From: IMCC45349 sp047219225
GTDB taxonomy: Bacteria > Bacteroidota > Bacteroidia > Flavobacteriales > Flavobacteriaceae
Reading direction: 5' to 3'
DNA length: 64,000 bases
Assembly (NCBI RefSeq): GCF_047219225.1
Contig: NZ_CP178208.1
Location: forward strand, 868,001-932,000
The translations under genes and the position numbers were made by a program. How positions within the stretch are numbered: the stretch's first letter is position 1; each line of letters starts with the position of its first letter. The notes under the pieces were generated by a model. That model saw only the letters and a list, made by a program, of their open reading frames with translations. It was not told the origin of the DNA and ran no database searches. Shown piece by piece: positions 9,316 to 18,429 of the stretch.

Positions 9316-9981
9316 TTACGCTTTATCTATATTCATTAATTCATTTAAAAATGTGTTGTTCATTTGTGTAAAATCTGTAAACACATTATCCGCTTCATTT
9401 AAAACTGTTTTTTCTCCAATACCAATACTTATCATACCTGCACTATTTGCAGCTTGAATACCTGCAACAGCATCTTCAAATACTACACAGTCATGAGAAT
9501 TAACTCCTAATTGCTCTGCAGCTATTAAAAACACTTCAGGATTTGGCTTTGCCTTAGTAACATTGTTCCCATCAACAATTGTATCAAAGTATGGTAACAA
9601 TCCTACTTTTTCTAAAATTGGTTTAGCATTTTTGCTTGCAGAGCCTAAAGCTATTGGTTGATTTTTTTCTTTTAAATAATCTAAAACCCTAGATACATCT
9701 GGAAGAATTTCAGATGCATCCATGTTTTCTATATACTTAAGATAATCTACATTTTTTTCAATCATCCAAGTATCAAATTGTTCTTGAGTAGCCTCTATTT
9801 TCCCAATGTCCAAAAGAATCTCTAAACATCTTTTTCGACTTACTCCTTTAAACATTTCATTTTGTTCTACCGTAAACTCAAACCCTAAATCGTTAGCTAA
9901 TTTTTTCCAAGCTAAATAATGATACTTTGCTGTATCTACTATAACACCATCTAGGTCGAATATGAATCCTTTTTTATTCAT
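9316..9981 (-). CDS. pgmB: Beta-phosphoglucomutase
   Basis: 221 residues of the HAD superfamily with a helical cap. The N-terminus KGFIFDLDGVIVDTA carries the DxD nucleophile and acid/base pair. The cap signature KGVSRKRCLE follows, then GSASKNAK (Ser of motif II), KAKPNPEVF (Lys of motif III) and VFEDAVAGIQAA (acidic motif IV). It isomerises beta-glucose 1-phosphate from the GH65 phosphorylase to glucose 6-phosphate. It overlaps the MFS gene by 8 bases and ends one base before the GH65 start, so the three form one translationally coupled unit. Few other reactions are plausible in this context. Confidence 0.95.
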   Translation of the reverse strand: MNKKGFIFDLDGVIVDTAKYHYLAWKKLANDLGFEFTVEQNEMFKGVSRKRCLEILLDIGKIEATQEQFDTWMIEKNVDYLKYIENMDASEILPDVSRVLDYLKEKNQPIALGSASKNAKPILEKVGLLPYFDTIVDGNNVTKAKPNPEVFLIAAEQLGVNSHDCVVFEDAVAGIQAANSAGMISIGIGEKTVLNEADNVFTDFTQMNNTFLNELMNIDKA

Positions 9982-11356
9982 CGGTTGTTTCTAATTGATA
10001 TGAAATAGCCGATTTATTAGTAATTAAAAAATTACATAAACCAGCAATAATTAAACTTCCTCCAGCAACTAACATTGCGTTAATTGCTCCTTCTCCTATT
10101 AATCCAGATACATAGTTAATTCCACCAAGTGCAGCTATTATTTGTGGTATTACAATAAACATATTGAAAATCCCCATAAACATTCCCATTTTATTAGGGT
10201 CAACTGAACTTGACAACATAGCATATGGCATTGACAAAATACTTCCCCAAGCTAAACCAATCAACATAAAACAGTACTTTAGGTTTTCTGGATTAGAGAT
10301 ATAATACATTGCTATAAACCCTAAACCACCTAGTATTAATGACACCATGTGTACGTATTTTCTGTTGATTTTTCTTTTTGAAGTATAAAACGTTAAAAGC
10401 AAAGCAAAAGCCATTGAAGACAATCCATAAGCTCCCATTGCTGAACCAACTAAATTAGAAGATTTTTGAAACGAAGTGTTAGCTATATCGTAAGCTTCTT
10501 TTTGTGCTGGCACAGACATATTATATGCCGTTTCTACAGGAACTGGTGTATTAAATATATGCTCTGTTAACGCAGGATTTGCCATACTCCACATTGTAAA
10601 AAATGCAAACCATGAAAAAAACTGAATAACTCCAAGTTTTTTCATTGTTGTAGGCATATTCCCGATATTATTTACTATGTCTGGAATAAATTGATTTTTT
10701 CTTTGTTTTTCTTTTTCAAAAGCTTCCATATCCTCTGGAGGATACTCTGTTGTAGTAAAAATTGTATATAAAATACTAACTAAAAAAACAAAAGCACCTA
10801 TTGCAAAAGCAACTTTTACAGACATTGGAACTACTCCTACATCGGCAGAATCACTAACTCCTAACTGAGATACCATCCAAGGTAAATTACTTGCTATCCA
10901 AGTACCTATACCAATGATTAACGTTTGGACAACAAAACCATAAGACCTTTGTGATTCTGGTAATTTATCAGCAACTAAAGCCCTAAAAGGCTCCATCGAA
11001 ATATTAATTGATGCATCTAAAATCCATAAAAATCCTGCTGCCATCCATAAAGCAGAAGAATGCGGCACAAAAAATAATGCTATTGAACTTAATATTGCTC
11101 CAATTAAAAAATAAGGTCTACGCCTTCCTAATTTTGGATGCCATGTTCTGTCACTCATGTAACCAATAATTGGTTGTACAAGTAAACCTGTTAGAGGAGC
11201 TGCAATCCACAACAATGGAATATCATCGTGACTAGCACCTAACGTTTGAAAAATTCGTGACATAAAGCCTCCTTGGAGGGCAAAACCGAACTGTATCCCT
11301 AGAAATCCAAAACTCATGTTCCAGATTTGCCAGAAACTTAGCTTGCGCTTTTCCAT
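9974..11356 (-). CDS. MFS sugar transporter, SLC45/maltose-porter type
   Basis: About 460 residues with roughly 12 membrane segments. I choose the start MEKRKLSFWQIWNMSFGF; a longer frame from 11407 adds 17 residues (MMSLSACR...) atypical of the family. Diagnostic features are the loop SDRTWHPKLGRRRPY after helix 2 and LDASINISMEPFRALVAD in the N-terminal half, typical of the proton-coupled maltose/sucrose porter branch. It would carry maltose or short maltodextrins across the inner membrane for the phosphorylase encoded two genes downstream. It lies behind the LacI-type regulator in the same direction with about 130 bases between them, enough for a separate regulated promoter. Confidence 0.88.
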   Translation of the reverse strand: MEKRKLSFWQIWNMSFGFLGIQFGFALQGGFMSRIFQTLGASHDDIPLLWIAAPLTGLLVQPIIGYMSDRTWHPKLGRRRPYFLIGAILSSIALFFVPHSSALWMAAGFLWILDASINISMEPFRALVADKLPESQRSYGFVVQTLIIGIGTWIASNLPWMVSQLGVSDSADVGVVPMSVKVAFAIGAFVFLVSILYTIFTTTEYPPEDMEAFEKEKQRKNQFIPDIVNNIGNMPTTMKKLGVIQFFSWFAFFTMWSMANPALTEHIFNTPVPVETAYNMSVPAQKEAYDIANTSFQKSSNLVGSAMGAYGLSSMAFALLLTFYTSKRKINRKYVHMVSLILGGLGFIAMYYISNPENLKYCFMLIGLAWGSILSMPYAMLSSSVDPNKMGMFMGIFNMFIVIPQIIAALGGINYVSGLIGEGAINAMLVAGGSLIIAGLCNFLITNKSAISYQLETTDE

Positions 11357-11460
11357 AAATAGTATGTTTAAATTAATACTATTTCGACAAGCGGAAAGGC
11401 TCATCAAAACTTGTTGTGAAAAGTAAAAATATAAGTTTTGACTGCCGTAAAGGTATAAAA

Positions 11461-11470
11461 GTTTTCGTTA
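11461..11470 (-). promoter_or_regulatory. Candidate LacI-family half operator upstream of the MFS operon
   Basis: The minus strand reads TAACGAAAACTTTTA here. It shares ACGAAAAC-TT with the site in front of susC. It lies between the regulator and the MFS gene. LacI-family operators are typically A/T-rich palindromes centred on CG; this copy is only a partial match. Confidence 0.3.
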
Positions 11471-11486
11471 CCTCAAACTATTTTTT

Positions 11487-12533
11487 TTATTTAGTAGACT
11501 CTCTTTCTACCAATTCGGTAGTAATAACAACGGTTTGATAGCTTTCATTTTCATACTCATTTTCATCTTCAATACGTTGAATTAATAACTCAGCAGCTTT
11601 TTCACCCATAGCTATAGCATGTTGGCTAACTGTTGTTAGACTTGGTGTTGCGTGTCTAGATAAAACACCATCTGTAAAGCCTATTACTTGAAGATCTTCA
11701 GGGATTGACAATCCCAATTTTCTAGCTACTTTCATTACAGTAACTGCATATAATTCATTTACAGCAAAAACACCATCAATGTTCTTATTAGCTTTGAACA
11801 TATTTTCAATTTCTTCTTCTAAAACCTCTAGATGATCTTCTGACAACAGGTTGTCATTTACTTTCAAAATTAAATCTGCCTCAGCATCAATTTTATGTTC
11901 TTGCAATGCTTGCAAATAACCTTTGGTTCTCAACTTGCCAACGTTTACATAATCTTTGGTAGAAATCAATGCAATATTTTTACAGCCATTACTTATTAAC
12001 TTCTCTACTGCATTTTGCGCTCCTTGCATATCATCAACTATAACCTTATCGCATGCTATATCATTAACAATTCTATCAAACATTACAATAGGCATACCTT
12101 GATTTATGGTTTCAGAAAAATGATGATAATCCTGCTGCTTAAGTGTTTCTCTTGAAATTGACAATATAAACCCATCTATACTCCCATTAGCTAGCATTTC
12201 CATATTAATCACTTCCTTATCAAAAGATTCATTAGACAAGCCGACAATAACATTATATCCTCTAGCATTAGCATACAATTCTATTCCTTTAATAACTTTA
12301 GAAAAGAAGTGATGTACAATTTCTGGTATTATTATACCTATAGTTTTAGTACGTCTATTTTTTAAACTAAGCGCAATGTTATTTGGCCTGTAGTTATATA
12401 GCTTAGCAAAAGCTTTTACTTTTTCTCTAGTATCTTCACTTATTTCTGTACTATCCTTCAAAGACTTTGATACTGTTGAAATTGAAACATCTAACTCTTT
12501 AGCTATTTGTTTTAAGGTTATCTTCTTTTTCAT
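11487..12533 (-). CDS. LacI-family transcriptional regulator of the alpha-glucan locus
   Basis: 348 residues, standard length. Residues 4-60 form the LacI helix-turn-helix and hinge (TLKQIAKELDVSISTVSKSL, then YRPNNIALSLK). A periplasmic-binding-protein-like effector domain follows (TKTIGIIIPEIVHHFFSKVI through ENESYQTVVI). It lies between the leftward catabolic genes and the rightward susCDEF genes, so it is the natural local regulator. Maltose or maltodextrin is the likely inducer, by analogy with MalR-type regulators of similar loci. Whether it represses or activates cannot be decided. Candidate CG-centred sites lie in both flanking gaps. Confidence 0.92.
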   Translation of the reverse strand: MKKKITLKQIAKELDVSISTVSKSLKDSTEISEDTREKVKAFAKLYNYRPNNIALSLKNRRTKTIGIIIPEIVHHFFSKVIKGIELYANARGYNVIVGLSNESFDKEVINMEMLANGSIDGFILSISRETLKQQDYHHFSETINQGMPIVMFDRIVNDIACDKVIVDDMQGAQNAVEKLISNGCKNIALISTKDYVNVGKLRTKGYLQALQEHKIDAEADLILKVNDNLLSEDHLEVLEEEIENMFKANKNIDGVFAVNELYAVTVMKVARKLGLSIPEDLQVIGFTDGVLSRHATPSLTTVSQHAIAMGEKAAELLIQRIEDENEYENESYQTVVITTELVERESTK

Positions 12534-12621
12534 TTAGGAAATTCTTATAATTCTTCGTCAAATTTGATAATAATTCAATTTACAAGCTATATAAATCAAT
12601 TTTCTTCAAAAAGTTATCAAC

Positions 12622-12633
12622 ACGAAAACGTTA
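12622..12633 (+). promoter_or_regulatory. Candidate LacI-family operator in the lacI-susC gap
   Basis: ACGAAAACGTTA lies within CACGAAAACGTTAGAG and is centred on the palindrome AACGTT. It resembles the GAAAACGTTTTC-like sites bound by LacI/GalR regulators and sits 100 bases upstream of susC and 90 upstream of the regulator start. A degenerate minus-10-type box, TAACTTCG, lies downstream at 12679-12686. This is the best operator candidate for the locus, but support is motif resemblance only. Confidence 0.42.
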
Positions 12634-12736
12634 GAGTGATAATAGTCATGGTTTTCTTAGGTCTAATTTACATAAATTTAACTTCGAAAAGTAAAAATAT
12701 AACAAACTAATTAAGAAATTAATTTAAATGTATTGT

Positions 12737-15700
12737 ATGAAAACAATTATGAATAGTTTACTGTATGTATTACTATTGGTTCCCGCCTTATTAATAGCGC
12801 AGACCAATGTTTCTGGTACAGTAACCGAACAATCAACCGCTTTACCTCTCCCTGGAGTAAATGTTGTAATTAAAGGTACGTCAACTGGAACAGCCACTGA
12901 CTTTGATGGTAAATATCAAATTAGTGTTAATACTGGTGATGTATTGGTTTTTTCCTATGTAGGATATAAAACCTTTGAGGTTACTTATAATGGTCAAAAT
13001 CCATTAGATGTACAATTATTAGAAGACACTGCTCAATTAGAAGAAATTGTACTAATTGGATATGGTAGTGTAAAAAAAGAAGATTTAACTGGATCAGTAG
13101 ATGTAATTTCTTCTGACGACTTTAACAAAGGTGCTATTGTATCTACAGATCAATTATTAGCAGGTAAAGCTGCTGGTGTTAGAATAACAAATAACGGTGG
13201 TTCTCCAGATTCTGCTCCAAATATTAGAATCCGTGGTGGGGCTTCATTATCAGCAAATAGTAGTCCATTAATTGTTATTGATGGTGTACCAATTGGAAAT
13301 GATAATCCAGCAGGTGTAAGCAATCCTTTATCTTTAGTAAACCCTAACGATGTTGAAAGCTTTTCAATTTTAAAAGATGCCTCTGCTACTGCTATTTACG
13401 GTTCTAGAGCATCAAATGGTGTAATTATCATTACTACCAAAAAAGGAACTTCAGGAGACAAAGTAATATATAACTTCTCTTCGGATTTTTCTGTAAGTTC
13501 TGCTGGTGATGGATTAGATATGATGACAAGCAGCGAATTTGTACAATTTATTCAAGAATACCACCCAGACTATGTAAGCTCTTTAGGTGTACCTGCTGGG
13601 TCAGTTAGTACTAATGAACCTGTAGCGCAGGTTATAGATGGGCGTGAAATTTATAATACTGATTGGAGAGATAGAGTTTTTAGAACTGCTTTATCATCAA
13701 ACACTAACTTTAGTGCCAGAACAAATTTATTTGGCAAAGTTCCTTTTAGAGCTTCTTTAGGATATACTAATAGTCAAGGAGTTGTAGAAACTGACGATTA
13801 CGAACGTATAAGTGCTTCTTTTAAATTAACGCCTAAGTTATTAGATGATAATCTAAAACTAGACATTAATGCAAAAACTACTTATGCAGATAAAAATGCA
13901 ATTGATGCAGGTGGAGCTATTAGCGGTGCTATTGGTTTTGACCCTACTAAACCTGTTAATGACAGTAATAGTATTTTTAATGGTTATTATGTCAACATGA
14001 ATGGAAATTTAATTGATGGTCAATGGAACCCTGTTGCATTACTTAATCAACGTGAACGTCCAGAACGTGTATTTAGATTTTTAGGAAACATAGAAGCAGA
14101 TTACAAATTACCTTTTGCTCCAGGTTTAAAAGCTGTAGTGAACTTAGGATTAGACGCTTCATCAGCAAAGATAAAAGAACGTTTTTCTGATAACTCATTA
14201 GCTACTTATCGAGTTACTCCAAATGAACCAACCCCGTATGTATTTAATCCAGGTGTAAACTTTGAAGAAAGACAACGTATTACTAACACTACTCTAGATG
14301 CATATCTACAGTACAACAAAACATTAGAAGGTAATTTCATTAACAAATATGATATCCAAGCTGGTTATTCTTACCAAAATTTCAAAAATGATGGAAATCA
14401 AGATAGATATCAATATAATGCGGATACTGGATTACGTGAATTAGTTATAAACCCTAACAATCCTAACAACAGATATTATAACGTATTGAATCTTCAATCA
14501 TTCTTTGGACGTTCAAATATTGACTTTGCTGGTAAATACTTATTAACTTTATCATTTAGGGCAGATGGTTCTTCGTTGTTCCAAGAAGATGATCGTTGGG
14601 GGTTTTTCCCTTCTGCTGCGCTAGCATGGAAACTTAAAAGTGAATCTTTCTTAGAGAATACAACTTTCATAAATGATTTAAAATTAAGATTAGGTTGGGG
14701 ACAAACTGGTCAACAAGATATTACAGGCGTTGTTGGCTTCTACCCTTCAATTCCATTATTCCAAGCAGGAGATAGTAATAGTCAATATTTACCTAATTCA
14801 TCTTTATATTCAGCATTGCCTTTTAACCCTAATTTAACTTGGGAAAAAACAACAACATATAATGCTGGTTTAGACTTTGACATCTTAAACAACAGAATGA
14901 TTTCAGGTTCTTTTGATGTATACTTTAGAAAAACAACTGATTTATTAGCAGATGTACCTGTACCACCAGGACAAGCATTTTCTAGCAGCTTTATTGATAA
15001 CGTAGGTGAAACTGAGAGTAAAGGTTTTGAATTAAATTTAAATATTACTCCAGTTAATACTGATGATTTTAGTTTTGACATTGTTTCTAACATTGCTTAC
15101 AACCATACTGAAGTAACAGACTTAGAAGGTCTAGCTAGTATTCCAACTGGAGGTACAGTTACAGGAACAGGAACGTTTCTACAACGTCATGCAGTTGGTC
15201 AACAAGCTGGTAGTGCATATGTATTCAAACAATTATATGATGCTAACGGCTCACCAATCCCAGGCGCTTTTGCTGATAGAAATGGTGATAATATTATTAA
15301 TGATGACGATCGTTATTATCAAGCTATTGCTCCTAATTGGACTTATGGATTTGGGTTAAACTTCACCTATAAAAACTGGGATTTAAGCTCTAGTTTTAGA
15401 GGACAAATAGGTGGTAACGTATTTAATTTAAACAAATTAAGATATGGTAATGTAGAAAATGCTTTACCAAACAATAACACCAGTTTAACTAATGTGCTTA
15501 ACTTTTATAGTGGTGCAGCAGACTCTGCTTTCTATGAAGCAATTGGTAATACAATATATTCTGACTACTATTTAGAAGATGCTTCTTTCTTAAGATGTGA
15601 TAATATAGTATTAGGTCATAGGTTTGATAATTTAATTAAAGATGCAACTTTACGTCTTTATGGAAGTGTAACCAATCCTTTTATTATTGATGACTATTCT

Positions 15701-15790
15701 GGTCAAGATCCAGAAAATTTTGGTGGAATCGACGGTAATTTCTACCCTAGACCTACAGTATATACGTTTGGAATTAATTTAGACTTTTAA
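12737..15790 (+). CDS. susC: SusC-type TonB-dependent outer-membrane transporter (alpha-glucan)
   Basis: About 1017 residues. I prefer the second ATG (MKTIMNSLLYVLLLVPALLIAQ, a signal peptide ending near AQ) over MYC three codons earlier. A carboxypeptidase-D-like repeat (VSGTVTEQSTALPLPGVNVV ...) is followed by the TonB-box region VLIGYGSVKKEDLTGSV, the plug (LLAGKAAGVRI, SPLIVIDGVP, SATAIYGSRASNGVI) and a long beta-barrel ending YTFGINLDF with terminal Phe. SusC pumps oligosaccharides across the outer membrane with SusD as the lid. It heads susC-susD-susE-susF; the gap to susD is 9 bases. Starch/maltodextrin is inferred from neighbours. Confidence 0.95.
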   Translation: MKTIMNSLLYVLLLVPALLIAQTNVSGTVTEQSTALPLPGVNVVIKGTSTGTATDFDGKYQISVNTGDVLVFSYVGYKTFEVTYNGQNPLDVQLLEDTAQLEEIVLIGYGSVKKEDLTGSVDVISSDDFNKGAIVSTDQLLAGKAAGVRITNNGGSPDSAPNIRIRGGASLSANSSPLIVIDGVPIGNDNPAGVSNPLSLVNPNDVESFSILKDASATAIYGSRASNGVIIITTKKGTSGDKVIYNFSSDFSVSSAGDGLDMMTSSEFVQFIQEYHPDYVSSLGVPAGSVSTNEPVAQVIDGREIYNTDWRDRVFRTALSSNTNFSARTNLFGKVPFRASLGYTNSQGVVETDDYERISASFKLTPKLLDDNLKLDINAKTTYADKNAIDAGGAISGAIGFDPTKPVNDSNSIFNGYYVNMNGNLIDGQWNPVALLNQRERPERVFRFLGNIEADYKLPFAPGLKAVVNLGLDASSAKIKERFSDNSLATYRVTPNEPTPYVFNPGVNFEERQRITNTTLDAYLQYNKTLEGNFINKYDIQAGYSYQNFKNDGNQDRYQYNADTGLRELVINPNNPNNRYYNVLNLQSFFGRSNIDFAGKYLLTLSFRADGSSLFQEDDRWGFFPSAALAWKLKSESFLENTTFINDLKLRLGWGQTGQQDITGVVGFYPSIPLFQAGDSNSQYLPNSSLYSALPFNPNLTWEKTTTYNAGLDFDILNNRMISGSFDVYFRKTTDLLADVPVPPGQAFSSSFIDNVGETESKGFELNLNITPVNTDDFSFDIVSNIAYNHTEVTDLEGLASIPTGGTVTGTGTFLQRHAVGQQAGSAYVFKQLYDANGSPIPGAFADRNGDNIINDDDRYYQAIAPNWTYGFGLNFTYKNWDLSSSFRGQIGGNVFNLNKLRYGNVENALPNNNTSLTNVLNFYSGAADSAFYEAIGNTIYSDYYLEDASFLRCDNIVLGHRFDNLIKDATLRLYGSVTNPFIIDDYSGQDPENFGGIDGNFYPRPTVYTFGINLDF

Positions 15791-15799
15791 AAAAAAATT

Positions 15800-17347
15800 A
15801 TGAAAAAAGCTATAAAGACACTAGTCGTACTATTAAGTTTCTCTGTACTAGGCATTTATTCTTGTACAGACGATCTTAATACAACACCTAAAGTAGAACT
15901 TACTTTAGAAGAACTATTAGCTGAGGATCCAGATGCTATTGAAGGTATTGTTTCTAGGCTATATGCATCATTTGCCCTATCAGGCCCTAATGGCCCTGGA
16001 AGCTCAGATATAGATGATGACGCAGGTGAATCTCCATTTTTAAGAGGTATTATCAATTTACAAGATTTTACTGCTGATGGTATGAAAAATAGATGGGGAG
16101 ACGATGGTTTAGACCAATTAACAACCACTTCTAACTGGGATGGTAATAACAAATTTTTTAGATACTTATACAACCGCATTTATTATACTATTCCGCAATG
16201 TAACAACTTAATTCAAGTATTAAATTCAACATCAGTTGAAGATTCAGAATTAGCACTTAACGAAGCACGCTTCTTAAGATCATTAGCCTATTTTTATTTA
16301 ATCGATTCATTTGGTAAAGGTGTTTTAGTAACTGAAGATAATTTAGGAACTAGTGAACCACTTCCTGAAGCATCTCGTTTAGAACTGTTTACTTATGTTG
16401 AAACTGAATTATTAGAAATTGAACCATTAATGCCAACTACAAATAGTTATGGTCGCGCTAATAGATATGTAGTTGATATGTTACTTGCTAAACTTTATAT
16501 GAATGCTGAAGTTTATATTGGGCAAGCAAAGTATAACGAAGCTGCTATTTATGTTAACAAAATTATTGATGAAGGTGGTTATCAATTAGCAAATAATTTT
16601 ATTCAAAATTTCTCTGGCGACAACTTTAATTCACCAGAAATAATTTTCCCTTTAATAGCTGATGCTGTTACAAGTCAAAGTTATGGAAATACAACATACA
16701 TTGTAAATGGTAGTTTAAGTTCAGATACAATGCCACTTGAAGACTTTGGTTCTTTACAAGGTTGGCAAGGTCACAGAGCATCTCCAGCTTGGTATGGATT
16801 ATTTGGAGATTTAAACACTTCAAATGACACAAGAGCTTCATTATTTTGGACTGATGGACATAATTATGATATGACTGATTATAGAGAATGGACAGATGGC
16901 TATCCTTCAACTAAATTTAGAAATACAGACTTTAATGTTAACTCTACTCCAACGGATTTTTCTGGAACAGACTTTCCTTTATACAGATTAGCTGACGTTT
17001 ACTTAATGTATGCTGAATTAGCTGTTAGAGGTGCTGGTAATACAAATATGGATACTGCCCTTAGTTTAGTAAATGATGTAAGAACACGTTCAATGACCAA
17101 TCCAATAAATTCATTTGACTTAACATTAGACTTTATTCTTGATGAAAGAGCTAGAGAATTAAACTTAGAAGGACATAGACGTACAGATTTAATACGATTC
17201 AACAAGTTCACTGGCGGAAACTATATTTGGCCATGGAAAGGAAATACTGCTGAAGGAACATCTATTCCTGATCACTATAAGTTATTCCCAATTCCTGAAC
17301 AAGCAAGAGGAGCTAATCCTAATTTAACACAAAACCCAGGATATTAA
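15800..17347 (+). CDS. susD: SusD-type starch-binding outer-membrane lipoprotein
   Basis: 515 residues. Signal MKKAIKTLVVLLSFSVLGIYSCTDD has a lipobox Cys at residue 22. The SusD fold shows tetratricopeptide-like helices: NEARFLRSLAYFYLIDSFG is the classic RFLRA(F)YYF-type motif, then LAKLYMNAEVYIGQAKYNEA, and the C-terminal LDFILDERARELNLEGHRRT with FPIPEQARGANPNLTQNPGY. It caps the SusC barrel and delivers glucan. The N-terminal half follows the B. thetaiotaomicron-like maltodextrin SusD layout. It lies 9 bases after susC. Confidence 0.95.
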   Translation: MKKAIKTLVVLLSFSVLGIYSCTDDLNTTPKVELTLEELLAEDPDAIEGIVSRLYASFALSGPNGPGSSDIDDDAGESPFLRGIINLQDFTADGMKNRWGDDGLDQLTTTSNWDGNNKFFRYLYNRIYYTIPQCNNLIQVLNSTSVEDSELALNEARFLRSLAYFYLIDSFGKGVLVTEDNLGTSEPLPEASRLELFTYVETELLEIEPLMPTTNSYGRANRYVVDMLLAKLYMNAEVYIGQAKYNEAAIYVNKIIDEGGYQLANNFIQNFSGDNFNSPEIIFPLIADAVTSQSYGNTTYIVNGSLSSDTMPLEDFGSLQGWQGHRASPAWYGLFGDLNTSNDTRASLFWTDGHNYDMTDYREWTDGYPSTKFRNTDFNVNSTPTDFSGTDFPLYRLADVYLMYAELAVRGAGNTNMDTALSLVNDVRTRSMTNPINSFDLTLDFILDERARELNLEGHRRTDLIRFNKFTGGNYIWPWKGNTAEGTSIPDHYKLFPIPEQARGANPNLTQNPGY

Positions 17348-17351
17348 AACT

Positions 17352-18425
17352 ATGAAAATGAAACATATATTTAAGGTTTGTCTCATAACATTTACATTAT
17401 TTTTTATTTCTTGTAGTGATGATGACAATTTACAGATTTCTGAAGGGAGTTTCGGAAATATCCTAACACCAGATGAGGGACAAACTTTTGTCTTAAATCC
17501 ATTGGAAGAACAAACCAACAATGCTATTACAGTAAGTTGGGAAGATGCAAATTATAGTGTGCCAACAGGTATAAACTATACAGTAGAAATTGCTGCCTCT
17601 GGAACCAATTTTGAAAACCCAATAGCAATGGGAAACACAAATACAAATGCAATTTCTGTTAACATTGCTAACTTTAATGGTTATGTTGTACAAGCTGGAT
17701 TATTTCCTTTTGTTGAAGGAAGCTTAGATATTAGAATAAAATCTGATATTGGTGATGAAAATGTATTACCACAGTATTCAAGCATTGTAACTGTAAATGT
17801 AACTCCTTTTACAACAGATTTACCAAGAATTGCTGTTCCTGGGAATCATCAAGGTTGGGATCCTCCTACAGCACCTCATCTAGCCTCTTCTGCATTTGGC
17901 GAAACAGATTACGAAGGTTACGTTTGGCTTGATGGTGAATATAAGTTCTTAGCGCCAAACCAAACAGGTGGTTTTGAATGGGGAAATACTGATTGGGGAG
18001 ACGATGGCACTAACACAGGTATGTTAGTTGAAACCGATGAATCAAATTGTAATGCTCCTGTAGCTGGTTACTACTTTGTTCAAGCAAATACAGCAGATTT
18101 AACTTACTCAGCAGAATTACATAATTGGGGAGTTATCGGTAACGCTACACCAACAGGTTGGGATAGTGATACTGATATGGTTTATGACCCTAATACTCGT
18201 ACTCTTAGCGTTACTTTAGATTTAACAGCTCAAGAAGCACCTGATAATGGTCTTAAATTTAGAGTAAACGATGATTGGTCAGTTAATTTAGGTGATACTG
18301 GTGCTGATGGTACTATGGAATATAGTGGAGATAATATTGGTGTTCCAACTTCTGGAAACTACACAATAATATTAGACTTAAGCAATCCTAGAGAGTACAC
18401 ATATTCATTAATTTTAAACGAATAA
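17352..18425 (+). CDS. SusE-like surface starch-binding lipoprotein
   Basis: 357 residues. Signal ...LITFTLFFISCSDDDN has a lipobox Cys and acidic residues after it, consistent with surface export of Bacteroidota lipoproteins. Residues about 35-155 form a SusE N-terminal Ig-like domain (ITVSWEDANYSVPTGINYTVEI; SLDIRIKSDIG). The C-terminal part carries two starch-binding beta-sandwich modules: one starts IAVPGNHQGWDPPTAPHL, the other WGVIGNATPTGWDSDTDM; Trp residues in these are expected to contact glucan. Start codons MKMKHIF and MKHIF two codons later are both possible. It is co-transcribed with susD (4-base gap). Confidence 0.88.
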   Translation: MKMKHIFKVCLITFTLFFISCSDDDNLQISEGSFGNILTPDEGQTFVLNPLEEQTNNAITVSWEDANYSVPTGINYTVEIAASGTNFENPIAMGNTNTNAISVNIANFNGYVVQAGLFPFVEGSLDIRIKSDIGDENVLPQYSSIVTVNVTPFTTDLPRIAVPGNHQGWDPPTAPHLASSAFGETDYEGYVWLDGEYKFLAPNQTGGFEWGNTDWGDDGTNTGMLVETDESNCNAPVAGYYFVQANTADLTYSAELHNWGVIGNATPTGWDSDTDMVYDPNTRTLSVTLDLTAQEAPDNGLKFRVNDDWSVNLGDTGADGTMEYSGDNIGVPTSGNYTIILDLSNPREYTYSLILNE

Positions 18426-18429
18426 AAAG

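Larger units (their letters stand above)
11418..12702. repeat. 17-bp identical sequence in front of both halves of the alpha-glucan locus
   Basis: GAAAAGTAAAAATATAA occurs at 11418-11434, just upstream of the MFS gene, and again at 12686-12702, just upstream of susC. Both copies are on the plus strand although the two genes diverge. Only these two 17-base copies are meant, not the sequence between them. The motif is very AT-rich, so a shared regulatory role is only a suggestion. Confidence 0.35.
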
